A stretch of 48,017 nucleotides of DNA, from positions 1 through 48,017 of the forward strand of contig JAAVZC010000011.1 of assembly GCA_022791455.1 (NCBI GenBank). Direction: 5' to 3'. Within the stretch, counting starts at the first letter, position 1; the number at the start of each line of letters is the position of its first letter. This DNA is from Eggerthellaceae bacterium. Lineage in GTDB: Bacteria > Actinomycetota > Coriobacteriia > Coriobacteriales > Eggerthellaceae. Position numbers and translations under genes: made by a program. Shown here in pieces: positions 7,593 through 16,561 of the stretch. Under the pieces are notes generated by a model that saw only the letters and a list, made by a program, of their open reading frames with translations, was not told where the DNA came from and did no database searches.

Positions 7593-8147
7593 CTAGGAGA
7601 CCTTCTTCTCCATGATGTAGTCGTCCATGATGAAGTCGTTGCCGATGTCGGTTTCCACGGCGTCGATGGTTTCGAAGCCCTTGGCTTTGTAGGCGCGAAT
7701 GCCCAGTTCGTTGTGCTTGTTCACCGTCAGGTACATGGCGGAAAGGCCGCGGTCGCGGCACAGGCGCTCGTAGAAGTGGATGGTTTCGGAGCACAGGCCC
7801 TTGCCGCGGTGTTCTTTAAGCAAGTAAATCTTCGAGATGAAGAAGCGACCGTCCTCTTCGGCGTGGCCGCCGGTGTAGCCTACGATGCGGTCGTGGGCGA
7901 AGGTTTGCGGGTCGTTGCCCAGTTCGGCCGGGGTGTCGTCTTCGCCTTCGCAGATGAACCAGTACTCGTAGCCGCTTTCGGCAATGTCGCGCTGGAAGGC
8001 CTCCAGGCTCTGGAAGTTCTCCACCATGTAGTCGGTCTGGGCCTTGCCGATAATGGCCGGCCAGTACTCGTGCCAAATCTCATCGGCCATCTTCGCCACA
8101 TGGGCAATTTCCTCATCGGTCTTCACCGGCACAAACTCAACGCTCAT
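7593..8147 (-). CDS. GNAT family N-acetyltransferase
   Basis: 184 aa from ATG at 8147. The frame stays open further upstream, but that part runs through a palindromic repeat, and the purine-rich AGGGAAAGG just before 8147 fits a start there. Acetyl-CoA-binding motif A is clear: FISKIYLLKEHRGKGLCSET, followed by NKHNELGIRAYKAKGFE (motif B). The N-terminal half (EYWPAIIGKAQTDYMVENFQ) is typical of small-molecule or peptide acetyltransferases in gut anaerobes. Substrate cannot be predicted. The gene stands alone, convergent with dxs and divergent from amtB. Confidence 0.85.
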   Translation of the reverse strand: MSVEFVPVKTDEEIAHVAKMADEIWHEYWPAIIGKAQTDYMVENFQSLEAFQRDIAESGYEYWFICEGEDDTPAELGNDPQTFAHDRIVGYTGGHAEEDGRFFISKIYLLKEHRGKGLCSETIHFYERLCRDRGLSAMYLTVNKHNELGIRAYKAKGFETIDAVETDIGNDFIMDDYIMEKKVS

Positions 8148-8193
8148 AAAAGGCCTTTCCCTCGTCTTTACCCGCCTATTATAGCCCTGCATC

Positions 8194-8308
8194 GTCATCT
8201 CGACCGGAGGCCGAAGGCCGGAGTGGAGAGATCTTTCCAGACCTCGAAAACGTTGTAGGGGCCGCGAAGATCTCTCGACTCCGCGCTTTGCGCTCCGCTC
8301 GAGATGAC
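8194..8308. repeat. Family A palindromic repeat, full copy
   Basis: Left arm GTCATCTCGACCGGAGGCCG… GAGTGGAGAGATCT and right arm AGATCTCTCGACTCCG…CTCGAGATGAC are inverted copies; each arm has its own inner palindrome (GGCCGAAGGCC; GCGCTTTGCGC). This version uses TCGACC/GAGAGATC, as the nusB copy does. A further remnant (GCTCAGGATGACGA) follows at about 8331. Confidence 0.8.
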
Positions 8309-8516
8309 GAGGGGGTTGTGGCGGCGTTCTGCTCAGGATGACGACTGGCGGATCGACGCCCTCCATCAGGGCACATTTCCGGTTTGTTGCGGTGGGCGTT
8401 CGGGCTTGTTAACTCCTTTTTTCCGGCGCGCAAACTCTTCCAATGCCGCAACACGGCCGGCGGGCGCGGTGGCACTCTGGAAGTGCAAAAGCCCGCAGCG
8501 CGACAAAGGAGGAGAC
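8309..8516 (+). other. Leader region of amtB, no gene seen
   Basis: 208 bases between the repeat and amtB. A short hairpin GCCCT-CCATC-AGGGC lies at 8360-8374. No clear promoter, riboswitch or open frame could be supported. Confidence 0.4.
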
Positions 8517-9845
8517 ATGCTCGATACCGGTTCAACCGGCTTCATGATGGTCTGCACCATGCTGGTGTTCCTCATGACGCCCGGCCTCTCGTTTTTCTAC
8601 GGAGGTCTCTCGCGAAGGAAGAATGTGGTCAACACCATGATCATGACGTTCGCCGCTTTGGGGATCGTCGGCATCGTGTGGGTGGTGTGCGGTTGGTCGT
8701 TTGCCTACGGCGGAGACGGGTCCTTGCCGTTTTTCGGCGGGTTCGACCAGATAGGTTGCTTGAACGCCGTGAGCGACCTCATGACCGAGGCAGCAAGCAC
8801 GCCAGATGCCTTCGGGGTGCTCTCGGGCGCGGCGGTGCTTGATGGGACGAATCCTGAGCTGTCGGCCGGCTATCCTGCCATCATCGACATCTGCTTCCAG
8901 ATGGCCTTCGCCATGATTACCGCAGCCATCATCACCGGATCTCTTGCCGGGCGCATGAAGTTCGGGGCGGTCTGCGCGTTCTTGACCGTTTGGGTGATTG
9001 TGGTCTATGCCCCGCTCGCCCATATGGTGTGGGGCGGGGAGGGCTCGCTCATCGGCGGCATGATTGGCGCGCTCGACTTCGCCGGTGGCGACGTGGTGCA
9101 CATCTCCTCCGGCCTCACCGGCCTTATCCTGTGTCTGTTTTTGGGTGCCCGCAAGGGGTTCGGCGCTCTCAGTTATCGCCCTCACAACGTGCCCTTCGTG
9201 GTGCTGGGGGCAACGCTTCTGTGGTTCGGCTGGTTCGGTTTCAACGGCGGGTCCGAGTTCGCGGCTGACGGAGTGGCGGCCCTCGCCATCCTGAACACCG
9301 TGACCGCCTCTGCCGCAGCCCTCGTCTCCTGGATGGTGACCGAGCGCATCGCCCTGGGGAAGCCCACGCTGGTGGGCGCGGCGACCGGCCTGGTGGCAGG
9401 GCTCGTGGTCATCACGCCCGCAGCCGGTTTCGTGGAGCCCTGGGCGGCGCTCGTGATGGGGCTCATCGTCTCGCCGGTCTGTTACTTCGCCATCTCGAAG
9501 CTCAAGCATGCCATCGGCTACGACGACGCTCTGGACGCCTTCGGCTGCCATGCTATCGGCGGCATCACGGGCGGCATCCTTACGGGCATCTTCTGCGTGC
9601 CCGAACTCTCATGGACCGAATTCGGTGGCCTCATCTACACCGGCGATTTCCACCTTCTGGGAGCCCAGGTGCTCGGCATCGTGGTCACCGTTGTGTTCGT
9701 GGCCATCGCCGACGTGGTGCTGGCGCTCATCGTGAAGGCGCTCTTCCGCGGCAGCCTGCGGGTGAGCGAGGCGGAAGAAGCCCAGGGGCTCGACGTGGTG
9801 GCCCATGGCGAAAGTGCGTACCCGGCCTATCTGGGCCTCGACTAA
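8517..9845 (+). CDS. amtB: Ammonium transporter
   Basis: 442 aa, Amt/MEP/Rh family, about 11 membrane segments. Family signatures: GLSFFYGGLSRRKNVVNTM near the N-terminus, FAGGDVVHISSGLTGLI (the conserved His of the pore), FGWFGFNGGSEFAADG, and DALDAFGCHAIGGITGG (second pore His). It conducts ammonium/ammonia across the inner membrane and is gated by a PII protein, whose gene follows 13 bases later. Start ATG 8517 is set by AAAGGAGGA at 8505-8513; the open frame upstream of it encodes nothing family-like. Expected to be induced by nitrogen limitation. Confidence 0.95.
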   Translation: MLDTGSTGFMMVCTMLVFLMTPGLSFFYGGLSRRKNVVNTMIMTFAALGIVGIVWVVCGWSFAYGGDGSLPFFGGFDQIGCLNAVSDLMTEAASTPDAFGVLSGAAVLDGTNPELSAGYPAIIDICFQMAFAMITAAIITGSLAGRMKFGAVCAFLTVWVIVVYAPLAHMVWGGEGSLIGGMIGALDFAGGDVVHISSGLTGLILCLFLGARKGFGALSYRPHNVPFVVLGATLLWFGWFGFNGGSEFAADGVAALAILNTVTASAAALVSWMVTERIALGKPTLVGAATGLVAGLVVITPAAGFVEPWAALVMGLIVSPVCYFAISKLKHAIGYDDALDAFGCHAIGGITGGILTGIFCVPELSWTEFGGLIYTGDFHLLGAQVLGIVVTVVFVAIADVVLALIVKALFRGSLRVSEAEEAQGLDVVAHGESAYPAYLGLD

Positions 9846-9858
9846 AGGAGTTGCGATT

Positions 9859-10197
9859 ATGAAGAAGATCACGGCGATCGTGCGGCCCGAGAAGATGGAG
9901 CCGCTGAAGGAGGCCCTGTTCGCCGCCGACGTGACCGGCATGACCATCTCGCAGGTGCACGGCTGCGGCGCCCAACACGGTTGGACGGAGTATTTCCGCG
10001 GCAACGAGGTGCTGCTGAACATGGTGCCGAAGGTGAAGTTCGAGATTGTGGCCGAGGACGGGGAAGTGGACCGGCTGGTAGAAGTGATCGTGGACTGCGC
10101 CCGCACGGGGCAGGTGGGGGACGGCAAGATCTTCGTCTCGCCCGTGGAAGAGGCCATCCGCATCCGCACCTTCGAGAGGGGGCCCGAGGCGGTGTAG
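9859..10197 (+). CDS. glnB: Nitrogen regulatory PII protein (GlnB/GlnK family)
   Basis: 112 aa. PII fold with MKKITAIVRPEKMEPLKEAL at the start and the T-loop HGWTEYFRGNEVLLNMVPKVK. The C-terminal signature VGDGKIFVSPVEEAIRIRTFE is intact. It senses 2-oxoglutarate and ATP/ADP and should plug AmtB. The T-loop tyrosine that is uridylylated or adenylylated in other bacteria (Tyr51 in E. coli GlnB) aligns with valine here, and LYRG becomes YFRG, so control by Tyr51 modification is unlikely. ATG 9859 follows AAAGGAG at 9844-9850; the open frame upstream lies inside amtB. Confidence 0.92.
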   Translation: MKKITAIVRPEKMEPLKEALFAADVTGMTISQVHGCGAQHGWTEYFRGNEVLLNMVPKVKFEIVAEDGEVDRLVEVIVDCARTGQVGDGKIFVSPVEEAIRIRTFERGPEAV

Positions 10198-10320
10198 CCG
10201 CAGCTGTTGACGCTTCGTGCTTTCTTCGCTGCGGCGTTTCCGCTAAGCTGTTTTCATGCAGGCCTCGGGGCTCTTGTGAGGGGTTCCGGGGCTTTTTCCT
10301 TTAGAAGAAAGGACGCTCTC

Positions 10321-11247
10321 ATGGAAACAGAAGTGGTCCAGTTCGCCTCGGCTGACGGCAAGTCCACCATCGACGCCCGGCTGTGGATGCCCTCGGCGGG
10401 GTCTCCTAAGGCCATCGTGCAGATCGTGCACGGCATGGCAGAGCACATCGACCGCTATGCCGACTTCGCGCGCTTTCTGTGCGACAACGGCTTCGGGGTG
10501 TGCGCGGAAAACCACATCGGCCACGGGGCGAGCGCGCCCACGGCCGAGGACTTGGGCGTGATGCCGCCGAACGGCAAGGAGATTCTCATTGCCGACGTGC
10601 ACGCGCTGCGCACCTCGGTGCAGGGCGCCTACCAGGGGATGCCCTATTTCATCTTCGGTCATTCCATGGGCAGCTTCATCACGCGCGCCTATCTGGCCCG
10701 CCATGGGGAGGGGCTTGCGGGCGCGGTCATCTGCGGCACCGGCAACCAGCCGCTGGCGCTTTCGAAGGCCGGAAACGCCCTGGCGCGGCTGCTCTCCAAG
10801 ATCAAAGGGGCGGATTACCGCAGCCCGCTTCTGGACTCCATGGGGGCCGGCGGCTTCGCGAAGGCCATCGAGAGCCCGCGCACGCCGCTCGACTGGATTT
10901 CTACCGACCCGCTGGTGGTGGACGCCTACATGGCCGACGAGATGTGCGGCCAGATGTTCTCGGTGGGGGCCTACGCCACGCTCACCAGCCTCACCGGCGA
11001 AGTGGTGACGTTGGAATGCGCCCGCAAGGTGCCCGCGGCGCTGCCGCTTTTGTTCATCGCCGGCGCGCAAGACCCGGTGGGGGATTGCGGCAAGGGGGTC
11101 AAGGCGGCGGCCGACCTGGCCCGCCGCGCCGGCAGCCAAGACGTGCGCCTCACCCTCTACGAGGGCATGCGCCACGAAATCTTGAACGAGCCAGACCATG
11201 CCCGCGTCTACGAGGACGTGCGCGCGTGGCTTGAGGAGCAGCTGTGA
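10321..11247 (+). CDS. Alpha/beta hydrolase, monoacylglycerol lipase-like
   Basis: 308 aa, serine aminopeptidase S33 / lysophospholipase family. Oxyanion region IVHGMAEHIDRY, nucleophile GHSMGS, probable acid in AGAQDPVGD and histidine in GMRHEILNE near the C-terminus: a complete catalytic triad. HGMAEH is the pattern of monoacylglycerol lipases and PldB-type lysophospholipases. No signal peptide, so cytoplasmic. Its stop overlaps the GTG of glpK (GTGA), and the pair makes sense as glycerol release from a monoacylglycerol followed by phosphorylation; the actual ester substrate is inference. SD AAGAAAGGA precedes ATG 10321. Confidence 0.85.
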   Translation: METEVVQFASADGKSTIDARLWMPSAGSPKAIVQIVHGMAEHIDRYADFARFLCDNGFGVCAENHIGHGASAPTAEDLGVMPPNGKEILIADVHALRTSVQGAYQGMPYFIFGHSMGSFITRAYLARHGEGLAGAVICGTGNQPLALSKAGNALARLLSKIKGADYRSPLLDSMGAGGFAKAIESPRTPLDWISTDPLVVDAYMADEMCGQMFSVGAYATLTSLTGEVVTLECARKVPAALPLLFIAGAQDPVGDCGKGVKAAADLARRAGSQDVRLTLYEGMRHEILNEPDHARVYEDVRAWLEEQL

Positions 11248-12740
11248 GCGGCCGCTTCATCGTAGCCCTCGATCAGGGCACTACCTCCTCCCGCGCGCTT
11301 TTGGTGGATCGCGCCGGCCAGGTGCGCGCCACGGTGCAAAACGAGTTTCCCCAGATCTACCCCAAGCCCGGCTGGGTGGAGCACGACCCGCGGGACATTC
11401 TGGCCACGCAGCTGGGGGCCATGACCGAGCTTTTAGTGTCGAACAACCTCACCTCGGCCGACATCGATTCGCTCGCCATCACCAACCAGCGCGAGACCAC
11501 CATCGTTTGGGACCGGGAAACCGGCGAGCCCGTTTACAACGCCATCGTGTGGCAATGCCGCCGTACCGCCGGTTACATGGAAGAGCTGGCGGCGGATCCG
11601 GCGCTCGTGGAGGCCATTGTTGAGAAGACCGGCCTGGTGCCGGACGCGTACTTCTCTGCGAGTAAAATCAAGTGGATTCTGGACAACGTGGAGGGGGCGC
11701 GGGAAGCGGCCGAAGCGGGGCGTTTGGCCTTCGGCACGGTGGACACCTGGCTTTTGTGGGCCCTTACGCGCGGAGAAGTGCATGCCACCGACACCACCAA
11801 CGCCAGCCGCACGCTGCTGTTCAACATCCATACGCTGGAATGGGACCCCTTCCTGCTGGAACTGTTCGACATTCCCGCTTCGATGCTGCCCGAAGTACGG
11901 CCGTCGGCGGGTCTTTTCGGCGTGACCGCCTCTGACGCGCTCGCGCCGGGCATTCCCATTTGCGGCGTGGCGGGCGACCAGCAGGCGGCCCTGTTCGGCC
12001 AGTGCTGCTTCCGCCCCGGTCAGGCGAAGAACACCTACGGCACCGGCTGCTTTTTGCTCATGAACACGGGAGAGGTGCCCTGCCGCTCCTCCCACAACCT
12101 CATCACTACCATCGCCGCGAGCGCGCCCGGCGCCGGGCCGGAGTACGCCCTGGAGGGCAGCGTGTTCATGGGGGGCGCCCTTATGCAGTGGATTCGCGAC
12201 GGGCTGGGCCTGGTGGAAGACGTGGCCGAGACGTCCGCCATTGCCCGCAGCGTGCCCGACGACGGCGGCGTGGTGATCGTGCCCGCCTTCACCGGCATGG
12301 GCGCGCCGTACTGGGACGGCGAGGCGCGCGGCATCATCTGCGGGCTTACCCGCGGCACCACCTCCGCCCACATTGTTCGGGCGGCGCTCGAGGCCCTGGC
12401 GTTTCAGGTGCACGACCTGGTGCGCGCGATGGAGGCGGATGCGCCGGTGCCCTTAAGCGTGCTGAACGTGGACGGCGGGGCTTCGGCCAATGACTTCCTC
12501 ATGCAGTTCCAATCCGACGTGCTGCGCTGCTCGCTCCATCGGCCCCAGAACCGCGAGACCACCGCCATGGGCGCCGCTTATCTGGCCGGCCTTGCCACCG
12601 GTTTCTGGAAAAGCCTGGAAGAACTGGAGGCGCTGCGCAGCGCCGACGACGTCTATGTGCCGGGAATCGAGGACGCCCGCCACGCAGTGCTTCTGCACAA
12701 CTGGAACGACGCGGTGAGCCGCTGCCTGTTCCGGCCGTGA
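11244..12740 (+). CDS. glpK: Glycerol kinase
   Basis: 498 aa, FGGY family, full length. ATP-dependent phosphorylation of glycerol to sn-glycerol-3-phosphate. Signatures: FIVALDQGTTSSRALLVDR, NEFPQIYPKPGWVEHDP, TNQRETTIVWDRETG, CGVAGDQQAALFGQ, TYGTGCFLLMNTG and FTGMGAPYWDGEARG. Starts with GTG in the stop codon of the upstream hydrolase, so it is translationally coupled. No glpF or glpD/glpABC gene is in the window. Confidence 0.96.
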   Translation: MSGRFIVALDQGTTSSRALLVDRAGQVRATVQNEFPQIYPKPGWVEHDPRDILATQLGAMTELLVSNNLTSADIDSLAITNQRETTIVWDRETGEPVYNAIVWQCRRTAGYMEELAADPALVEAIVEKTGLVPDAYFSASKIKWILDNVEGAREAAEAGRLAFGTVDTWLLWALTRGEVHATDTTNASRTLLFNIHTLEWDPFLLELFDIPASMLPEVRPSAGLFGVTASDALAPGIPICGVAGDQQAALFGQCCFRPGQAKNTYGTGCFLLMNTGEVPCRSSHNLITTIAASAPGAGPEYALEGSVFMGGALMQWIRDGLGLVEDVAETSAIARSVPDDGGVVIVPAFTGMGAPYWDGEARGIICGLTRGTTSAHIVRAALEALAFQVHDLVRAMEADAPVPLSVLNVDGGASANDFLMQFQSDVLRCSLHRPQNRETTAMGAAYLAGLATGFWKSLEELEALRSADDVYVPGIEDARHAVLLHNWNDAVSRCLFRP

Positions 12741-12791
12741 ACTTTCCCTGCATCCGCCCATTTTCCCCCTGGTAAAACGGGCGCAGCGTGA

Positions 12792-12797
12792 TACAAT
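12792..12797 (+). promoter_or_regulatory. Candidate -10 box of rpsA
   Basis: TACAAT in the glpK-rpsA gap; the -35 position (12769-12774) is poor. If used, the rpsA message would carry a leader of about 150 nt with a small hairpin (GCGGG-AAAAG-CCCGC at 12808-12822). Confidence 0.4.
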
Positions 12798-12953
12798 GCA
12801 AAAACTTGCGGGAAAAGCCCGCAGGAGTAGTATCTGTTGGCCCCCGAGACATGTTTTATTGAACTAACGGACGTCAGTAAAAACGAGTACCAGAACGTAT
12901 CAATCAATCATGGCGAAGGGTCCCCAGAATGTAATGTTCGAAAGGGGTCCGTT

Positions 12954-14156
12954 TTGACCGAAATCAAGAACACGTCAGTCATTGATTTTTCCGATATCTC
13001 GGATGATCAGATGAACCAGATGATTGACGGCACGCTCACCGACTTCGACGAAGGCGATCTGGTTGATGGCGTGGTAGTCAAGCTTGAGCATGACGAGGTA
13101 CTCGTCGACATCGGATTCAAGAGCGAGGGCGTTATCCCTGCCCGCGAGCTCTCCATCCGCAAAGACGCCGATCCGTCCGACATCGTGAGCCTTGGCGACA
13201 AGATTGAAGCGCTGGTGCTGCAGAAGGAGGACAAGGACGGCCGTCTGATCCTCTCCAAGAAGCGCGCCGAGTACGAGCGTGCCTGGATTTCCGTGGAAGA
13301 GAAGTTCAAGGCCGGCGAAGTGGTTTCCGGCGAGGTCATCGAGGTGGTCAAGGGTGGCCTTATCCTCGACATCGGCCTGCGCGGCTTCCTGCCTGCCTCT
13401 CTCGTGGACCTGCGCCGCGTGAAGGATCTGGACATGTACCTGGGCACCGAGATCGAGGCCCGCGTCATCGAGATGGATCGCAACCGCAACAACGTGGTGC
13501 TGTCCCGCCGCGTGCTGCTGGAGGAGGGCCGCAAGAACGAGCGCGCCGAGATCCTCTCCAAGCTCACCAAGGGCATGCGCCTCAAGGGCACCGTTTCCTC
13601 CATCGTGGACTTCGGCGCCTTCGTGGACCTGGGCGGCATCGACGGCCTGGTGCACATCTCCGAGCTGTCCTGGAACCACGTCAACCATCCTTCCGAAGTG
13701 GTCAAGGTGGGCGACGAGGTCGAGGTGGAAGTGCTCGACGTGGATCTCAACCGCGAGCGCATCTCGCTGGGCCTCAAGCAGACCACCGAGGATCCGTGGG
13801 TGAAGCTGGTGGAGTCCTACCCGGTTGGCACCATCGTCGACGGCAAGGTGACCAAGGTTGTGCCCTTCGGCGCCTTCATCGAGCTGGGCGATTCCATCGA
13901 GGGCCTGGTGCACATCTCCGAGATGGCTTCCCGCCACATCGACACCCCTGCTCAGGTTGTGAAGCCGGGCGACGACGTGAAGGTGAAGGTCATGGAGATC
14001 AACCCGGAGCGCCGCCGCATCTCCCTGTCCATGAAGTCTGCCGCCGAGGAACTGGGCTTCGAGATCGAAGTGGACGAGTCCGTGCAGGCGGAAGAGCGCG
14101 CCCCGAAGCGCCGCAAGGCCGACAAGCCCGAGGAGGGCGAAGAGGCCGCCGAGTAG
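12954..14156 (+). CDS. rpsA: 30S ribosomal protein S1
   Basis: 400 aa with four S1 RNA-binding repeats (about 24-100, 110-180, 195-265, 280-350), each with the GxVxxVxxFGAFVxL or equivalent strand pattern (for example [27 protein letters not shown] and [16 protein letters not shown]). The acidic/basic tail [21 protein letters not shown] is typical of actinobacterial S1. The frame is open from 12837, but TTG 12954 gives the normal N-terminus ([14 protein letters not shown]) and follows AAAGGGG at 12941-12947. It helps the ribosome load structured mRNA. Four repeats, against six in E. coli, is normal for Actinobacteria. Confidence 0.94.
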   Translation: MTEIKNTSVIDFSDISDDQMNQMIDGTLTDFDEGDLVDGVVVKLEHDEVLVDIGFKSEGVIPARELSIRKDADPSDIVSLGDKIEALVLQKEDKDGRLILSKKRAEYERAWISVEEKFKAGEVVSGEVIEVVKGGLILDIGLRGFLPASLVDLRRVKDLDMYLGTEIEARVIEMDRNRNNVVLSRRVLLEEGRKNERAEILSKLTKGMRLKGTVSSIVDFGAFVDLGGIDGLVHISELSWNHVNHPSEVVKVGDEVEVEVLDVDLNRERISLGLKQTTEDPWVKLVESYPVGTIVDGKVTKVVPFGAFIELGDSIEGLVHISEMASRHIDTPAQVVKPGDDVKVKVMEINPERRRISLSMKSAAEELGFEIEVDESVQAEERAPKRRKADKPEEGEEAAE

Positions 14157-14181
14157 CCCAAAAGCTCTCAGCTAACTAACA

Positions 14182-14213
14182 AAGGCCCGGTCCGTACGGA
14201 TCGGGCCTTTTTG
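14182..14213 (+). terminator. rpsA terminator
   Basis: Stem AAAGGCCCG / CGGGCCTTTTT with an inner palindrome TCCGTACGGA, followed by T residues, 26 bases after the rpsA stop. Confidence 0.9.
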
Positions 14214-14252
14214 CTTTCCTGCGGCATTTCCTAGCATTTCTATGGCAACTCT

Positions 14253-14309
14253 CTGTTTACGGATACTTAACGGGAGGGTAAACTGCCGATTAATTGGTAC
14301 ACTGTTTAC
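14253..14309. promoter_or_regulatory. Three GTTTAC motifs upstream of the sensor kinase operon
   Basis: CTGTTTAC at 14253-14260, its inverted form GTAAACTG at 14278-14285, and CTGTTTAC at 14302-14309, spaced about 24 bases apart. Repeated and partly inverted motifs just upstream of the kinase gene suggest a regulator-binding region. The regulator is unknown. Confidence 0.45.
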
Positions 14310-14339
14310 CGAGAGAAACAGGTTGACGGCAGAAGGACA

Positions 14340-14371
14340 CGGATGGGGCCAGCTGGGGAAGGGCCCCTCCG
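14340..14371 (+). promoter_or_regulatory. Leader hairpin before the kinase start
   Basis: Stem CGGA-GGGGCC paired with GGCCCC-TCCG (one bulged T, loop about 11 nt) ends 15 bases before the TTG start and next to the AGGGA ribosome site (14375-14379). No T run follows, so it looks like a translation-level or stability element and not a terminator. Confidence 0.45.
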
Positions 14372-14386
14372 ACTAGGGACTATCCG

Positions 14387-16561
14387 TTGAATATCGGGAA
14401 GAACATCGCTATTTTCGCCACCACGGTCGTGATCATCGCATTGGCCGTGTGGGTCTATCTCGGCCAATTGTCCGCGACGGTGGCCGATAACCTTATGACT
14501 TCGATGGACGAGATTTCCCGTCACGATGTGGAAACCATCGAGGGCTCTCTTTCCGACTCCTATGCGCGCTTGAGCTCGGTGGGCGAGCGGCTCCACGTCT
14601 ACGATGTGGAGACCATCTATGAGGCGCAAGAGCAACTGAATCTGGAAGCCGCTTCGTCGGCCCTGTTCAATGCCATTTACTTACTCTCCGACACGGGAGA
14701 CCTCTACAGCAGCTCCTATGTGCGGCTCGACGCCGACCAGCACCTCTACGACGAGCTCTTCGCCGAAGGGCGCGATCAGTTCGTTATGCTCTACGAAGAA
14801 GAGAACGGCAAGCTGGAGACCACGAAGGAGTCGCTTGTCTACGGCATCCGCATTCCGGAGATGACCCTGGACGACGTGCGCTTCATCGCGCTTGTGGGCC
14901 GTACCGACCTCTCCAGCATCCGCGACCAGCTGCTCATCGAGAGTTTTGGCGGCGAGGGCGTGTCCAGTGTGGTCAACGCCCAGGGCTACTACGTGGTGGG
15001 GGCGTCTGCCGCCACCGACCTGGCCGGGCGCAACAACTTCTACGACATGCTGGAGTCCGGTACCATCGAGGGCGGTGTCACGGTGGAGGATGTGCGGCAG
15101 AACATCGCCGAGGGGCGCAGCTTCGTCGTGAACTGCACCACGGCCGCCGGCGAGAGATTGGTGCTCAGCTTCGCGCCCGTCGAGGGAACCTCCTGGTCGT
15201 TCATCATGGCGGTGCCTATGGACGTGTTCGACCACCGCTTCGCCCCCTTCATCACCATGACCGCTATTATGCTGGTAGTGGTGGTAGTGGTGCTGGTGGG
15301 CATGATGCTCGTGCTGTTCCGGTTCATGAAGCAGTCGGTGCAGGCGCGGGCAGAGGCCAGTGCCCGCACCGAGTTCCTCTCGAACATGAGCCACGAGATA
15401 CGTACGCCGCTCAACGGCATCATCGGCCTGAACCACCTGATGGAGCGTCACTTGGACGATCGCGAGGCCATGGAGTCCTACGTCCACAAACTGGGGCGTT
15501 CGGTCCAATATCTGCTCTCGTTGGTGAACGATATCTTGGATGTTTCGAAATTGCAGGCAGGCAAGGTGGAGCTGATGAGCGCCCCCTTCGACCTGACGGC
15601 CGCCCTGGAAAACGTGTGCGACATGCAACGCGACCCTATGGAGCAGAAGGGCATCAACTTCGAACTGGTGGAGGATATTCCGCAACCGCACCTGATCGGC
15701 GACGAGGTGCGCATCAGCCAGGTGCTCATGAACATCCTCTCCAACGCGGTGAAGTTCACGCCCGAGGACGGCACCATCGCTATCGAGGCGCGCCAGCAGT
15801 TCGCCCCGGGGCAGAACCGGGTGCTCTGCGAGATCTCCATTGCCGATACCGGGTGCGGTATGACGCCGGAGTTCCAGAAGCGCATTTTCGAGACGTTTTC
15901 CCAAGAGCGCCACACCACGAGCGAGAGCCAGAAGGGCACGGGGCTGGGCATGGCCATCAGCCACCTTTTGACCGAGCAGATGGGAGGCACCCTCACGGTG
16001 GAAAGCGAGGTGGGGAAGGGCTCCTGCTTCCGTGTGGCCATTCCGCTGCCGGTAGACCCGAAGGCCCCCGCGACCGCGGTTCTTGAGGCGGCTTCGGTTG
16101 CCGGCGGCGCAGACGCAACGCTGGTAGCCGAATCGAAAGAGGCGGCAGCCTGCAACGATGCCCCCATCGCCATCCTGGTGGCCGAGGACAACGAGCTCAA
16201 CACTGAGATCATCGTGAGCATTCTCTCTGAAGAAGGCTACGAGGTGAGCACGGCGGAGAACGGCCAAGAGGCCATCGAGGTGTTCGACCAATCGCCAGTC
16301 GGGCATTTCTCCGCTATCCTCATGGACGCCCAGATGCCGGTCATGGACGGCTACGAGTCCGCCCGCGCCATCCGCAAGCTTCATCGCTCAGATGCCGAGA
16401 CAGTCATGATATACGCCTGCACCGCCTCTACCTTTGCGGAGGACCGTGCCCGCGCCCTCGACGCCGGTATGAACGATTTCCTGGCAAAGCCCCTGAACGT
16501 TCCCATCATGCTCCAGAAGCTGGAGTCTTTGAGGAAGGGTGAGTCCCATGACCAGCGCTGA
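14387..16561 (+). CDS. Hybrid sensor histidine kinase / response regulator
   Basis: 724 aa. TM1 at about 5-27, extracytoplasmic dCache-like sensor (30-290), TM2 at about 291-315 (TAIMLVVVVVVLVGMMLVLF), HisKA with SNMSHEIRTPLNG (phospho-acceptor H336), HATPase_c with N box (NILSNAVKFT), G1 (ADTGCGM) and G2 (GTGLGMAISHLL), then a receiver domain (VAEDNELN…ILMDAQMPVMDG, D647; K in AKPLN). No HPt or output domain is encoded nearby. It starts at TTG 14387 with AGGGA seven bases upstream. Its stop overlaps the next gene region: the solute-binding protein ATG lies inside its last codons, so the two are co-expressed. Ligand unknown; a bound solute presented by that partner is a reasonable idea. Confidence 0.9.
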   Translation: MNIGKNIAIFATTVVIIALAVWVYLGQLSATVADNLMTSMDEISRHDVETIEGSLSDSYARLSSVGERLHVYDVETIYEAQEQLNLEAASSALFNAIYLLSDTGDLYSSSYVRLDADQHLYDELFAEGRDQFVMLYEEENGKLETTKESLVYGIRIPEMTLDDVRFIALVGRTDLSSIRDQLLIESFGGEGVSSVVNAQGYYVVGASAATDLAGRNNFYDMLESGTIEGGVTVEDVRQNIAEGRSFVVNCTTAAGERLVLSFAPVEGTSWSFIMAVPMDVFDHRFAPFITMTAIMLVVVVVVLVGMMLVLFRFMKQSVQARAEASARTEFLSNMSHEIRTPLNGIIGLNHLMERHLDDREAMESYVHKLGRSVQYLLSLVNDILDVSKLQAGKVELMSAPFDLTAALENVCDMQRDPMEQKGINFELVEDIPQPHLIGDEVRISQVLMNILSNAVKFTPEDGTIAIEARQQFAPGQNRVLCEISIADTGCGMTPEFQKRIFETFSQERHTTSESQKGTGLGMAISHLLTEQMGGTLTVESEVGKGSCFRVAIPLPVDPKAPATAVLEAASVAGGADATLVAESKEAAACNDAPIAILVAEDNELNTEIIVSILSEEGYEVSTAENGQEAIEVFDQSPVGHFSAILMDAQMPVMDGYESARAIRKLHRSDAETVMIYACTASTFAEDRARALDAGMNDFLAKPLNVPIMLQKLESLRKGESHDQR

